In this document: piece after piece, positions 24,416-34,180 of the stretch | Numbering within the stretch: position 1 is the stretch's first letter | Layout of the letters: each line of letters starts with the position of its first letter | NCBI GenBank assembly: GCA_037693485.1 | Contig: CM075352.1 | Location: 21,696,001 to 21,760,000 of the forward strand | DNA: 64,000 nt | Direction of reading: 5' to 3' | DNA from: Kitagawia praeruptora | Taxonomy: Eukaryota; Streptophyta; Magnoliopsida; Apiales; Apiaceae | Made by a program: the position numbers and the translations under genes | The notes under the pieces: model-generated | Databases searched by the model: none | What the model was told of the DNA's origin: nothing | What the model saw: only the letters and a program-made list of their open reading frames with translations

Positions 24416-25763
24416 ATGGTTGGCTTAGGTGTTACTATTGTTGGCTTAGGTGTTACTATTGTCCTAGCTAGCAGTCGGGAAACTATACCTTACTCGAAAC
24501 GCAGACACTTCGTAATAATTCCAGCCAGCAAAGACAAAAGTTTTGGAGATTTTCTCTATAAAATAGATGCTAAATATAAGGTTCTTCCTTTGGATCATCC
24601 TCATAGTGTCCAAGTAAGGTCAATCTCAAATAAGATATTTCAAGCATTACAAAGCGACTTGAAGATTAAAAAGATGAATGATTTGGAATTTGGTTCAACG
24701 AATATTAACGGTAATTTTGATGAGAAAAAGGAAGTAAAACTGCCATGGTGGCAGCGAACTAAATTCTCCACTAGGCATTTGGAGGGACTCAACTGGGAGG
24801 TTGTTGTGTCAGATGAACATTCTTGTAATGCCCATTGCGTACCGGGAGGAAGGATTGTGGTGCACGAAGGTTTGTTGACACGTCTCAAGTCGGATGCAGA
24901 GGTTGCTGCTGTCATTGGCCATGAGGTATCGACCTTCATTCTCCGTGCTCCTAGTCTTTTAAATACTTCCAAAACACGTCTTTTCACTTTAATAAGATCT
25001 AGTGCAACACTGCAAGCAACTGGAAACTGCAAGTGCAATCTATGTTTAAAAAAAAAAACTAAGTTAACAAGTGTAGCAAAAACATCAAAAAGAATGCAAA
25101 GGTGCCCCAAATATTTTGTAGGAAAATAAAAATTGATTGAGGTCTAAAGCTAAACTGACCACCTTTAATTGTTTGTTGTTGTTGGATTAGGTTGGGCATG
25201 TTGTTGCAAGGCATAGTGCTGAAGCATGGACACATATCTTGTGGTTTTTCATTGGATGGATAATCTTTTTGCTTCTCTCAAACTCAGCCACTTCTTTTCT
25301 GGGCACGCTTTTGCAAGGCCAAGTGCTGGATAAACTTATCCTCAATCCTGGCCGTCGGAGGTACATTAGAATTTACATACATTCTGTGTAAATTAATGGC
25401 ATAATGATTGTTAATTATAGTTATCCTGCTACAGTTTGTACATAAGCTGCTAATTTTTTAATTATTTGATCTATTATCAGAAGAGAGAAGGAAGCAGATT
25501 ATATTGGGTTACTTCTGATGGCATCAGCTGGTTATGATCCTTGTGTGGCACCGAAGGTGTATGAAATGCTTGACGACCCAAATTATCCATATAGTGAACA
25601 GAGATCCGTGGCGTTGGTTATTATCATCTGGTTATTATCAACTTTATTATCAACTCATCCATCTGGTAAACAAAGATCCGAGGCGCTGTCAAAGCCAGAA
25701 GTGATGGAAGAAGCACTGATTAGATTTTCAAAAGCCACCCAGAGACAACCTTGTAGAAATTAA
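24416..25763 (+). CDS. OMA1-like M48 metallopeptidase, N-terminally short
   Basis: The spliced frame is 24416-24925, 25191-25360 and 25481-25763, giving 320 residues with no stop. It resembles the mitochondrial inner-membrane zinc peptidase OMA1, which cleaves membrane proteins during stress. An N-terminal hydrophobic segment is followed by RETIPYSKRRHFV, then HLEGLNWEVVVSDE, CVPGGRIVVHEGLL and the zinc motif HEVGH (169-173). The motif is split by intron 1 after HE. REKEAD (228-233) supplies the third ligand, and STHPSGKQR lies near the C terminus. A hydrophobic run lies at about 187-199. Oddities are the absence of a mitochondrial presequence upstream, a duplicated VGLGVTI at residues 2-15, and a local duplication around the ACAAAGATCCG-type strings at 25600-25690 that inserts extra residues before STHPSGK. 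It may be a truncated copy; intact frame and splice sites leave expression possible. Confidence 0.75.
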
Positions 25764-25766
25764 TGT

Positions 25767-25904
25767 ATGTAAGGTTTATCTACCTACCGAGGTAAACTAT
25801 GGCCCTTTAATCGAGCTTTCTAATTTTTATGAATCATGTAAGGTTTATCTACCTACCGAGGTAAACTATGGCCCTTTAATCGAGCTTTCTAATTTTTATG
25901 AATC
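25767..25904. repeat. 69-bp tandem duplication after the peptidase gene
   Basis: Copies at 25767-25835 and 25836-25904 are virtually identical, beginning atgtaaggtttatctaccta. They lie just past the stop codon and would fall in the 3' UTR. The near identity suggests a recent event. Confidence 0.9.
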
Positions 25905-26334
25905 ACGAATTTTGAGAGAAAATGTTGAATGTCCGTTTTGGAGGTTGTGCAAGAAGTCCCTTTGCACAAGCACAAATTAAAAAAATTCCTTCATATATAT
26001 GTTTTTTTTTTTGAAGAATCCTTCACATATATGTTATATTTATGTGTATTTATCTATTCGAAATTAACGCTTCCTAATATCGTCTATTTTCGTTGATTTA
26101 GACATTCAAAATCAATTGATGGTTACTTTAATTTTAGTAAATTTACTTAAAATTTGTGTTTTAATTTAATTTAATAATATTTTAGAATATTTAGGACCTA
26201 ATTTTAATACTTGGAGCAGGGTCCTCAACAAGTTTGAGACCGCCTAATTTCCATGAATGAAATATGCAAATTCAGCAAGTCTTTATAAATCTGACAACAA
26301 ACCCATTTCTTCTCACGAATGTAACTTCAGAATT
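25905..26334. other. Spacer with duplicated nucleoredoxin 3' UTR
   Basis: AT-rich spacer. From about 26246 onward the sequence matches the 3' flank of the intact nucleoredoxin (30241-30435), with shared strings such as ccatgaatgaaata and aaattcagcaagtctt. The gene duplication therefore included the 3' UTR. Confidence 0.65.
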
Positions 26335-26471
26335 TCAAGCTTTGAAGCAAACATCTCCATCACAAACCCATCCTTCTTTGGAGTTCTCTTCTTTTTTAAC
26401 ATCCTCCTCAGCATTAACATCAACAACATCTTTAGTCTTGTCTTCTTCTAAAGCACATCTTGGATGAAGAT

Positions 26472-27036
26472 TGATAATCCTCACGGTCGATTAATGGCTT
26501 CCGATCACTGTTCCGATCACTGTTCCGGGGGTACTTCACCTGAGTATGGGTATCTGCAAAATAATGCTCGCCCGGGGGTGGTGGCCGTCAAGCACCTCCG
26601 GTGTGAGAATCAGTAATCGAAATAATAATAACCGAAACGGGTGAAAATGTATCTGTGTAAGGGGAGAGAATGAGTAGTAAATTTTGTGCTATTGAAATTG
26701 TATATGTGAGCTTGAGCGTATAAAAATTGTGAGAGAGAGAGAGAAAGTCCTGTTTCTTATGTGAGCAAAGACATGTATTTATAGGCTGGGTTCTTTTGCT
26801 ACTGTACCAAATGCGGCTACCAAATGCTTTATGCACACAAGTGGGTGATAGGATATTTGTTGTATGCAAGTGGGTGTAAGATATTTGACATGCAAGTGGG
26901 TGTAAGATATTTGACATGCAAGTGGGGAAATTTAGGAAATATAATATCTTATGACACGTGTATAGAAAAGCAAGTAATGTTTTTGGTTGGTCAATAGCGG
27001 GTGCCCGCTGTAAGCGCTTACAGCGGGTACCTATCA
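26472..27036 (-). repeat. 3' LTR (565 bp)
   Basis: Contains a GA microsatellite near 26733-26748 and, at 27004-27027, a perfect 24-bp palindrome centred on AAGCGCTT with arms CCCGCTGT/ACAGCGGG. The next bases are the C-rich complement of a purine tract. Confidence 0.92.
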
Positions 27037-27129
27037 TTGCCCCCCACTCCTTCTGTGCGCTTTAGCGGACAGGAGGAGGAGAAACTAAAGATGCCGTAGT
27101 GTTTGAGAAAATTTTTGAAAATGATACCT

Positions 27130-27545
27130 AGTGTGCCCCCCAAGTGTTGGCGGTCAACACTTAGGAGTAAGTTTTTTGTGTGAATATGCCCCCCAAGTGT
27201 TGGCGGACAACACTTAGGAGTTAGAAAAAATTTGTGAAAATATGCCCCCCAAGTGTTGGCGGACAACACTTAGGAGTTAGAAAAAATTTGTGAAAATATG
27301 CCCCCCAAGTGTTGGCGGACAACACTTAGGAGTTAGAAAGAATTTTGTGAAAATATGCCCCCCAAGTGTTGGCGGACAACACTTAGGAGTTAGAAAAAAT
27401 TTTGCTAAATTTTGTGCTATTGGTGCCCCCCAAGTGTTGGCGGTCATCACTTGGGAGTTGGAAAAATTTTGCCAAATTTTGTGCTATTGGTGCCCCCCAA
27501 GTGTTGGCGGTCATCACTTGGGAGTTGGAAAATTTTGCCAAATTT
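27130..27545. repeat. Seven-copy array, about 56-68 bp units
   Basis: Each unit starts gccccccaagtgttggcgg and continues with an AACACTTAGGAG or ATCACTTGGGAG string. Units begin near 27135, 27188, 27245, 27300, 27358, 27424 and 27492; the last two form a longer subtype. AGTGTTgg..AACACTT makes a short inverted repeat in most units. Confidence 0.9.
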
Positions 27546-27949
27546 TGTTGGACGGTCGTTTGGTGTAACTGGATGTGGTGCTTGACGGGCTTGTAAGTTG
27601 AAACGTTTTTGTTTAGTGTGCGCAATTTGTAGCATGAATTTATGGGAAGTGGTGTGGATATTATAGCTATAAAGATGATGTGATTACATAAGTAAAAATA
27701 AGATAAGCAGGTATGTGATAGCATTAGTGGATATAAATAGTGCTTCTAGTATTGAAAGGAAAACCTGTAGTTGTCGTAGTGATCCGGAGGTATGCTTGAC
27801 GGAGTTTTTGTTATTTGTTTGGTTTTTTGCTTTTGTTGTGTGCTTGCTTTTGTTTGCCAAGTACGTGAGCTTTTGTAAGCAGCACTTCTTTGTTGGTATT
27901 TGTTTGGCCACCAAGGGACTTAGACTTTGTTGGTTGCTTTTGTAAGTAG
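27546..27949. other. Array-free interior of the LTR element
   Basis: About 400 bp without a clear repeat or gene between the first two arrays. It has low coding potential. Confidence 0.5.
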
Positions 27950-28047
27950 CGGGCTTTTTGTTGACAGCGGGTTTTTTGTTGACAGCGGGTTTTTTGTTGA
28001 CAGCGGGCTTTTTGTTGACAGCGGGTTTTTTGTTGACAGCGGGCTTT
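27950..28047. repeat. 18-bp unit array (gcgggttttttgttgaca)
   Basis: About six head-to-tail copies of gcgggttttttgttgaca, some with a single T-to-C change. The unit contains ACAGCGGG, which also forms the arm of the LTR palindrome. Confidence 0.92.
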
Positions 28048-28226
28048 TCCCGAATCAAAGTTTATGGGGACTTAGAAAATTTTTCACATCTTGCACGTAG
28101 CACTTCTTTGTTGATATTTGATGCCCACCAGGGGACTTAGACAAATTTTGCACATCTTGTGATAGATAACTTCTTTGTTGATATTTGTTGCCCGCTATGG
28201 GACTTTGCTAAGTTTGGGATTTGTAA

Positions 28227-28811
28227 TTGTGTAAATGCCCGCTGAGGGACTTTGTAATGTGTAACTTGTGTAAATGTCCGCTGAGGGACTTTGTAATGTG
28301 TAACTTGTGTAAATGTCCGCTGAGGGACTTTGTAATGTGTAACTTGTGTAAATGTCCGCTGAGGGACTTTGTAATGTGTAACTTGTGTAAATGTCCGCTG
28401 AGGGACTTTGTAATGTGTAACTTGTGTAAATGTCCGCTGAGGGACTTTGTAATATGTAACTTGTGTAAATGTCCGCTGAGGGACTTTGTAATGTGTAACT
28501 TGTGTAAATGTCCGCTGAGGGACTTTGTAATGTGTAACTTGTGTAAATGTCCGCTGAGGGACTTTGTAATGTGTAACTTGTGTAAATGTCCGCTGAGGGA
28601 CTTTGTAATGTGTAACTTGTGTAAATGTCCGCTGAGGGACTTTGTAATGTGTAACTTGTGTAAATGTCCGCTGAGGGACTTTGTAATGTGTAACTTGTGT
28701 AAATGTCCGCAGAGGGACTTTGTAATGTGTAACTTGTGTAAATGTCCGCTGAGGGACTTTGTAATGTGTAACTTGTGTAAATGTCCGCTGGGGGACTTTG
28801 TAATTTGTGAA
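28227..28811. repeat. 39-bp unit array, 15 copies
   Basis: Fifteen almost identical units contain tgtccgctgagggactttgt followed by aatgtgtaacttgtgtaaa. The 39-bp period is a multiple of three, so long repetitive frames stay open on both strands (213, 229 and 256 residues). These are by-products of the array; there is no sign of a gene. Very few substitutions separate the copies, so the array expanded recently. Confidence 0.95.
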
Positions 28812-28904
28812 TGGTTGCTGGCCCATTTGGACTTCTGTAATTTTGTAGTTGGTTGCTTCCCCGCTTAAGGGACTTTGAGAAATTTGCTATTGTAGTTGGT
28901 TGCT

Positions 28905-28980
28905 TCAGAGGACATTTTGTCAGAGGACATTTTGTCAGAAGACATTTCATCAGAGGACATTTCATCAGAGGACATTTTTA
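28905..28980. repeat. 15-bp unit array (cagaggacattttgt)
   Basis: Five to six copies of cagaggacattttgt or cagaggacatttcat run head to tail. They are followed by two more ACAGCGG strings. Confidence 0.88.
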
Positions 28981-29076
28981 TTACAGCGGGTCCGTTTTTG
29001 ACAGCGGACGCACGCATATTGGTTTGCCCAGTGCTGAGATGGTAGAGCCGGTGGAGGCTTTTCTTAAAGAAAAAAC

Positions 29077-29096
29077 CCCCTCCTTCTAGCGCCAAA
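29077..29096 (-). promoter_or_regulatory. Primer-binding site of the array-rich element
   Basis: The minus strand reads TTTGGCGCTAGAAGGAGGGG directly after the 5' LTR. TGGCGC at this position is typical of Ty3/gypsy-type and related non-autonomous plant elements. The tRNA is not assigned. Confidence 0.75.
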
Positions 29097-29663
29097 TGAT
29101 AATCCTCACGGTCGATTAATGGCTTCCGATCACTGTTCCGATCACTGTTCCGGGGGTACTTCACCTGAGTATGGGTATCTGCAAAATAATGCTCGCCCGG
29201 GGGTGGTGGCCGTCAAGCACCTCCGGTGTGAGAATCAGTAATCGAAATAATAATAACCGAAACGGGTGAAAATGTATCTGTGTAAGGGGAGAGAATGAGT
29301 AGTAAATTTTGTGCTATTGAAATTGTATATGTGAGCTTGAGCGTATAAAAATTGTGAGAGAGAGAGAGAGAAAGTCCTGTTTCTTATGTGAGCAAAGACA
29401 TGTATTTATAGGCTGGGTTCTTTTGCTACTGTACCAAATGCGGCTACCAAATGCTTTATGCACACAAGTGGGTGATAGGATATTTGTTGTATGCAAGTGG
29501 GTGTAAGATATTTGACATGCAAGTGGGTGTAAGATATTTGACATGCAAGTGGGGAAATTTAGGAAATATAATATCTTATGACACGTGTATAGAAAATCAA
29601 GTAATGTTTTTGGTTGGTCAATAGCGGGTGCCCGCTGTAAGCGCTTACAGCGGGTACCTATCA
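29097..29663 (-). repeat. 5' LTR (567 bp)
   Basis: Partner of 26472-27036, with the same 24-bp palindrome at 29631-29654 and a slightly longer GA run near 29355-29371. Confidence 0.92.
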
Positions 29664-30110
29664 AAGATCAAAGTCGCATTCTTTACAATAGAATGTCCAT
29701 TTCTCTCCATCCTCGTTATACTTATTGCAAATGTAACTCCCAGATTGACAGAAGTACCAGCTCATGCGCCTCGTGAAGTGTATGATTTACCTTATCAGGC
29801 CATCCCTTTGCCATTTTCCTCTAAGAGATTCTCTATGAAGGGATAAGCGTCAGCGCCATAATACATAACAAGGTCCATGGCTTCTGTTGTGACAGTTTTT
29901 TCAGATGGCCCAAATGCTACTAATCTGGGAATGTAGCGAACCTTTAATAAACGACTTAACGATGCCATCCTTGTATCACTGAATGGAAGTGCCAGCCATG
30001 GCATCTCAGAAAAGCACTCATCAAAGGTGGTTCAGTCTCTGTCACTGGAGATGAAAATCAATTCGAAGGAATCATCCTTGGACTTAATTTTGTGGTACAT
30101 TTCAATAAAC

Positions 30111-30435
30111 TGGCTGAACGGTAATTAAATTGTCTGTATTTTGATTTTGTTTCCAGACCAGCTACAGGGTTGCTATTTTTTGATTTCTAATCCAATTCTA
30201 ATCAAACATTTTAATCTCTTGAAGTTGTCTAACAAATGAAAGCAAATGTCCATGAATGAAATAAGCAAAAGGGTCCCAAGGAAAGCAAATTCAGCTTCTT
30301 CAAAAAAAAAAAAAAAAGCAAATTCAGCAAGTCTTAATAACTCACAACATTCCTTATAATCAAGTACATAAGAAAGCAACGTTAAATCTGACAAGCCCAT
30401 TTCTTCTGACGAGTCTTACTTCATGAAAGAAAACA
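30111..30435. other. Spacer and nucleoredoxin 3' flank
   Basis: About 325 bp with a 15-A run near 30301-30316. The part from about 30241 to 30435 is the likely 3' UTR of the intact nucleoredoxin, because it is shared with the flank of copy B. Confidence 0.55.
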
Positions 30436-33400
30436 TTAAGCTTTGTAGCAAACTTCTCCCTCACAAACCCATCCTTCTTTGGACTTCTCTTCTTCTCCCG
30501 CAGCCTCGTTGGCATTCGCATCAACAACATTTTTGTTCTCGTTTTCTTCCTCCAAGGCACATTTCGGATGAAGATCAAAGTCGCACTCTTCACAATTGAA
30601 TGCCCACCACTGTCCAGGCTCGTCACACTTATCACAAATGTACATTCGAGAGCGAGTGAGTACCAGCTCATGTGCCTCGTGGAGTGTATGTTTTACCTTC
30701 TCAGGCCACCCCTTTGCACTCTCCTCGTGCTCCGCCTCAATCTTCGCCTCAATCTTCTTGTGCTCTGCCTCAATCTCCTTTAAGCGCTGCTCTGTGAAGG
30801 GATAGGCATCAGCGCCATGAAGCATAACAAGGTCCCTAGCTTCTGTTGTGTCAGTCTTGCCGGTTGTCCCAATTGCTACCAACTTGGGAATGCTACGAAC
30901 CTTGAACAGACGTACTAATGATGCTTTCCTTGTATCATTGAATGGAAGTGCAAGCCATGGCATTCCAGAATAGTACTCATTGAAGGAGGTTTGGTCTCGA
31001 TCAAAGGAAACGAAAATTAGTTCGAAGCCATCATCCTTTGACTTAATAGTGTGGTAAATTTCAATAAGCTTTGGGGTAAACGCACGACATGGAGGACACC
31101 AATGTGCAGAGAAATAAAGTAGAATATTTTTTCCAACAAGATCAGACACAGGAACCTTCAAGAAGGAAATTTTTATTAGTAATTTCCTGCAAATCTTTAA
31201 TGCATAGAAAATGAGAAAAGTCAAATACATAATTGAAAACTTCAGGCAGATTTCAGACTAAATGGCTTACTGCCCTTTTCTGCATCTCTTCCTTGGCCAA
31301 TACATAGACTGGGGAACTGGAGCAGCCGATTTTTTATTAACATGATGTTGGAAATGCCGCTTCTTAACGAATTTCAGTTCATAACACTGACTAATTACAT
31401 AAAACAACTATACGAGTTGTAGTACAGATAAAACTGCATATATTTTAGAGATCTAACCTTGACTCCATCTTTTGCGCTTACAAAATCAAGCTTTTCTGAA
31501 ACCAGAATAGACTCCAACGTTTGCTCTTCTAGCTTAGCTTTTCCTATCATCTCAAGCTCCGTAAGCCTCTCAGGAGTAAAAGGGTATGCCAGGATCTCAT
31601 GTTCGTCTATTGCATCAACCACATTTGAATGTAGAGTCTTTCCATCTGGCCCTAAGATGACTAAAGTGGGGAGCGAGCAAAGCTTAAAGTACCTTGCCAG
31701 CTTGTGACAGCTTTTGTCCTTGAAAGGCAGCGAAAGCCAAGGAGCACCTTCCAGACCTTGTTTGAATGATTCTTCATCATCGTCAAATGGTATATTCACA
31801 ATTTCAAATCTCTCCCCTTTTTGTTTCAGTTCTTCATAAACTTTGACAAGCTTCTCAGTGAATACAACACATTCATCGTATGCCAATGAGAAATATAGAC
31901 CTATAGTTTTCCCTTCAAGCTCTGTGACAGGTACCTACAGTTTTGAGAGATCACACGACATAATATAATTCAACTTGTGAACAACAGCAAATAGAGTTGT
32001 ATTAATAAACATATTATTCAAAGCTTGTAAGCATGTAAGAAGAACTCCAAACATGATAACTCACCACCTTCCCATCCCTTGAAAGTACAAAGTTGCGAGG
32101 ATGACATACTAAGACGGAACTCAGGGATTGGTTTCTTTTAGCTTCTTCTTCCTGCTCCTTGAGTTCTTGTAAACGTTGTGTGGTAAAAGGGTACCCCACT
32201 ACTCCATATCTGTTAATAATCACAACTCCATCATCCTTCAAGACATTGCCATACTCATCTAGGAAAACAAGGTATGGAATCCCGCTCACTTTGAATAAGC
32301 GATTCACCTTACGACGCGTGTCAGAATCAGAAAAGGGAACAGCAAGCCAAGGCATCTTGGAGAAATACTCATTAAATGATTCAACAGTTTTATCAGTTGA
32401 AACAAATACAATTTCAAGCCCTCCCTTTGCAGAAACATCATTGTACACATCTACCAACTCGGGGGTGAAATGACGACATGGACCGCACCATGAGGCTGAG
32501 AAGTATAAACCAACCGTCTTACCTTTCAAACCATTGATTTTAACCTAAAACCACAGCTTCAGTAAACAGTTTTCTCAAGACTGACTAAAGGCCACTCTTA
32601 GTTAAATATTTTGTTCTCAATATACTATTCCGATCATACTAACATTTATAAAACGGAGAACATGATTGTAATCAAAAAATTTAATGTACGACTCAAATTG
32701 ATGCGATATGTCAACAAGTTTGTTGTGATGACAAAATTGATTAAGAGTTTGAAGCAGTAGCAAGTCTAAAAAACAAAACACAAAATTAAGTTGTATCCTT
32801 GGTGCCCAAATTACCGACAACAAGACAAATAACATGACGAGAAAACACATGATAGCCTAATTTCAATCTCGTTTGCTCGCAACAAACTTCTGCCAATAAT
32901 GCTCTATGCATTAAATTTAAGCTTCCCCAAATCTTCTTACATGAGTTCTTATTTAGGAGCTAAAACACAGGAGAAAGTGATTTTGCGTGTATTCTTGGCT
33001 TGTGTACAGAAGCCAAAATTATTATCAAGGCTGGGAATAAACATGGTATCATATTTTTAAAGCTATTTAGTTATAGAAATTAATCCACATACTCCACTTA
33101 AATCCATAAATCAAATAAACTTACTCTTAGATCTGTGATGAATGAAAATGAACAAAAACAAACCACGCAATTAACAAATGACTTCATCTCAGAGCAGTGT
33201 AAATTTCATTCCAATGCATCTCATCAATAAATTAGCTTTTCAATTCTCAATTACCCGCCAAACTCCCAATTCAAATTTCGATACTTTGACACATTAATAT
33301 TCATATCTAAAATTAAAAAAATGATCCTCAACAGACAACAACATTTTTCCGAAAAGTAATAAACGTGTTCAATTAACATATAGGAGCAAGTCCAACAGTG

Positions 33401-33709
33401 TCCAATTGTGTTACAAATAAATATTACTACTATATGAAAAGGAGTTTTAGTGATTTAGTGACTTGATTTTGCATATCAACTCCAACAACGTTCCCTATCT
33501 AATTTAATCCCGTCGAAGAAATATACAAACAACACTTAACAACGTAAATGAAGTACATATAAAACTGTATGCCATGTATGTAACTTTACCTGGTCACCTG
33601 AATTTCGTATGAGGTAATCTCTGGCAGGAGAAGAAAGGAGAGACTGCAGATCGTGACAATCAGAGGCTTTTTGAACCTCAGCAGTGTTGTTAACAGCACG
33701 TTCAGCCAT
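30436..33709 (-). CDS. NRX1: Nucleoredoxin, NRX1 type, intact
   Basis: Four exons on the minus strand: 33709-33590, 32544-32065, 31934-31458 and 31155-30436, all phase 0 with GT-AG introns. They encode 598 residues. Trx domain 1 carries WCGPC at 59-63, and domain 3 carries WCPPC at 378-382. Domain 2 (about 201-359) has no CxxC (FSLAYDECVVF), as plant NRX1 proteins often show a degenerate middle domain. A cysteine- and histidine-rich C1-type domain follows (CDKCDEPGQWWAFNCEECDF, then DLHPKC), with an acidic tail ending in VCYKA. Known NRX1 reduces disulfides in cytosol or nucleus and protects antioxidant enzymes such as catalase. A charged expansion (EAEHKKIEAKIEAEHEE) between Trx3 and C1 has near-repeat units. 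The start gives MAERAVNN; no signal peptide is seen. Two broken copies lie downstream. Confidence 0.93.
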
Positions 33710-34165
33710 TGTTTTGTATAAAAAATAAAATAAAAAATTGACACGATGAAAATTAAATTAAAGAGGGAGGTTTATTAGCAAAATGCTTGTGGATATTTCG
33801 AGATACTGGGGGCGAGTATATAGGGGGATGGATCAGGGATTAATTGTTGCAATTTCCTTCGGGGTTAAGACAACTTCTCGAGTATGACATTTTCATTTAC
33901 GTACATTGTCGTCATGTGTAACAAAATCGAAGTTCCAAAGGATGAGATAATTTTAAGGATTAAATATTCAAATTGGTACGATTTATTATTAGATTCGTTA
34001 ATTTCATCATCTTGAAATATATAGTTTTATACATTTTTGTTAAATGTCATTATAATGACTTGAATTTTAATATTTGAGATAATATATTTAAATATTAAAA
34101 AATCATTTATTTTTAATTTTATACATATTTTCTATGGTTTAATTTAAAATATTTAACCCATAATT
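33710..34165 (-). promoter_or_regulatory. Putative nucleoredoxin promoter
   Basis: On the minus strand a TATATA box lies at 33822-33817, about 110 bp before the start codon, which would leave a 5' UTR of roughly 75-80 bp. No other regulatory site can be supported by eye. Confidence 0.45.
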
Positions 34166-34180
34166 TCAATTACTATTTCT

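Larger units (their letters stand above)
26472..29663 (-). mobile_element. Non-coding LTR element rich in tandem arrays
   Basis: LTRs at 26472-27036 and 29097-29663 begin TGATAATCC and end ACCTATCA. The target duplication aagat is at 26467-26471 and 29664-29668. The primer-binding site next to the right LTR and the purine tract next to the left LTR give minus orientation. The 2,060-bp interior codes for no gag or pol domain and consists largely of four unrelated tandem arrays (27130-27545, 27950-28047, 28227-28811, 28905-28980). LTRs are nearly identical (mainly a GA-repeat length difference and a few substitutions), so insertion was recent. It depends on proteins from other elements. Confidence 0.93.
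26335..30110 (-). pseudogene. Nucleoredoxin pseudogene, copy B (split by an LTR element)
   Basis: Only the last exon survives, in two pieces: 30110-29664 (Trx3 after the catalytic motif, with MPWLALPFSDTRMASLSRLL and GADAYPF) and 26471-26335 (end of the C1 region, with CALEEDKTKD and the terminal SKEGWVCDGDVCFKA, stop at 26335-26337). The LTR element at 26472-29663 entered between a histidine-proline codon pair and the aspartate-rich stretch, duplicating aagat. Further damage includes an in-frame stop upstream near 30020 and a frameshift after GKGMA (about 29795). The WCPPC motif and domains 1 and 2 are absent; homology stops near 30110. Confidence 0.9.

Noticed and set aside
24640..25110. 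156-residue minus-strand frame opposite the peptidase exon
   Set aside because: It is the shadow of OMA1-like exon 1, which has the conserved motifs on the plus strand.
26588..27269. Frames of 149 and 83 residues in the 3' LTR and first array
   Set aside because: They lie in LTR and array sequence, and the matching frame in the other LTR is shortened by a GA-repeat length change.
28227..28811. CRISPR-like regular repeats
   Set aside because: Units are head to tail with no unique spacers, and the context is plant nuclear DNA.
28137..28965. Long repetitive open frames of 213-256 residues on both strands
   Set aside because: They arise because the 39-bp unit is a multiple of three and has no stop in several frames. 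Mutually exclusive overlapping frames in a tandem array inside a non-coding LTR element are not genes.
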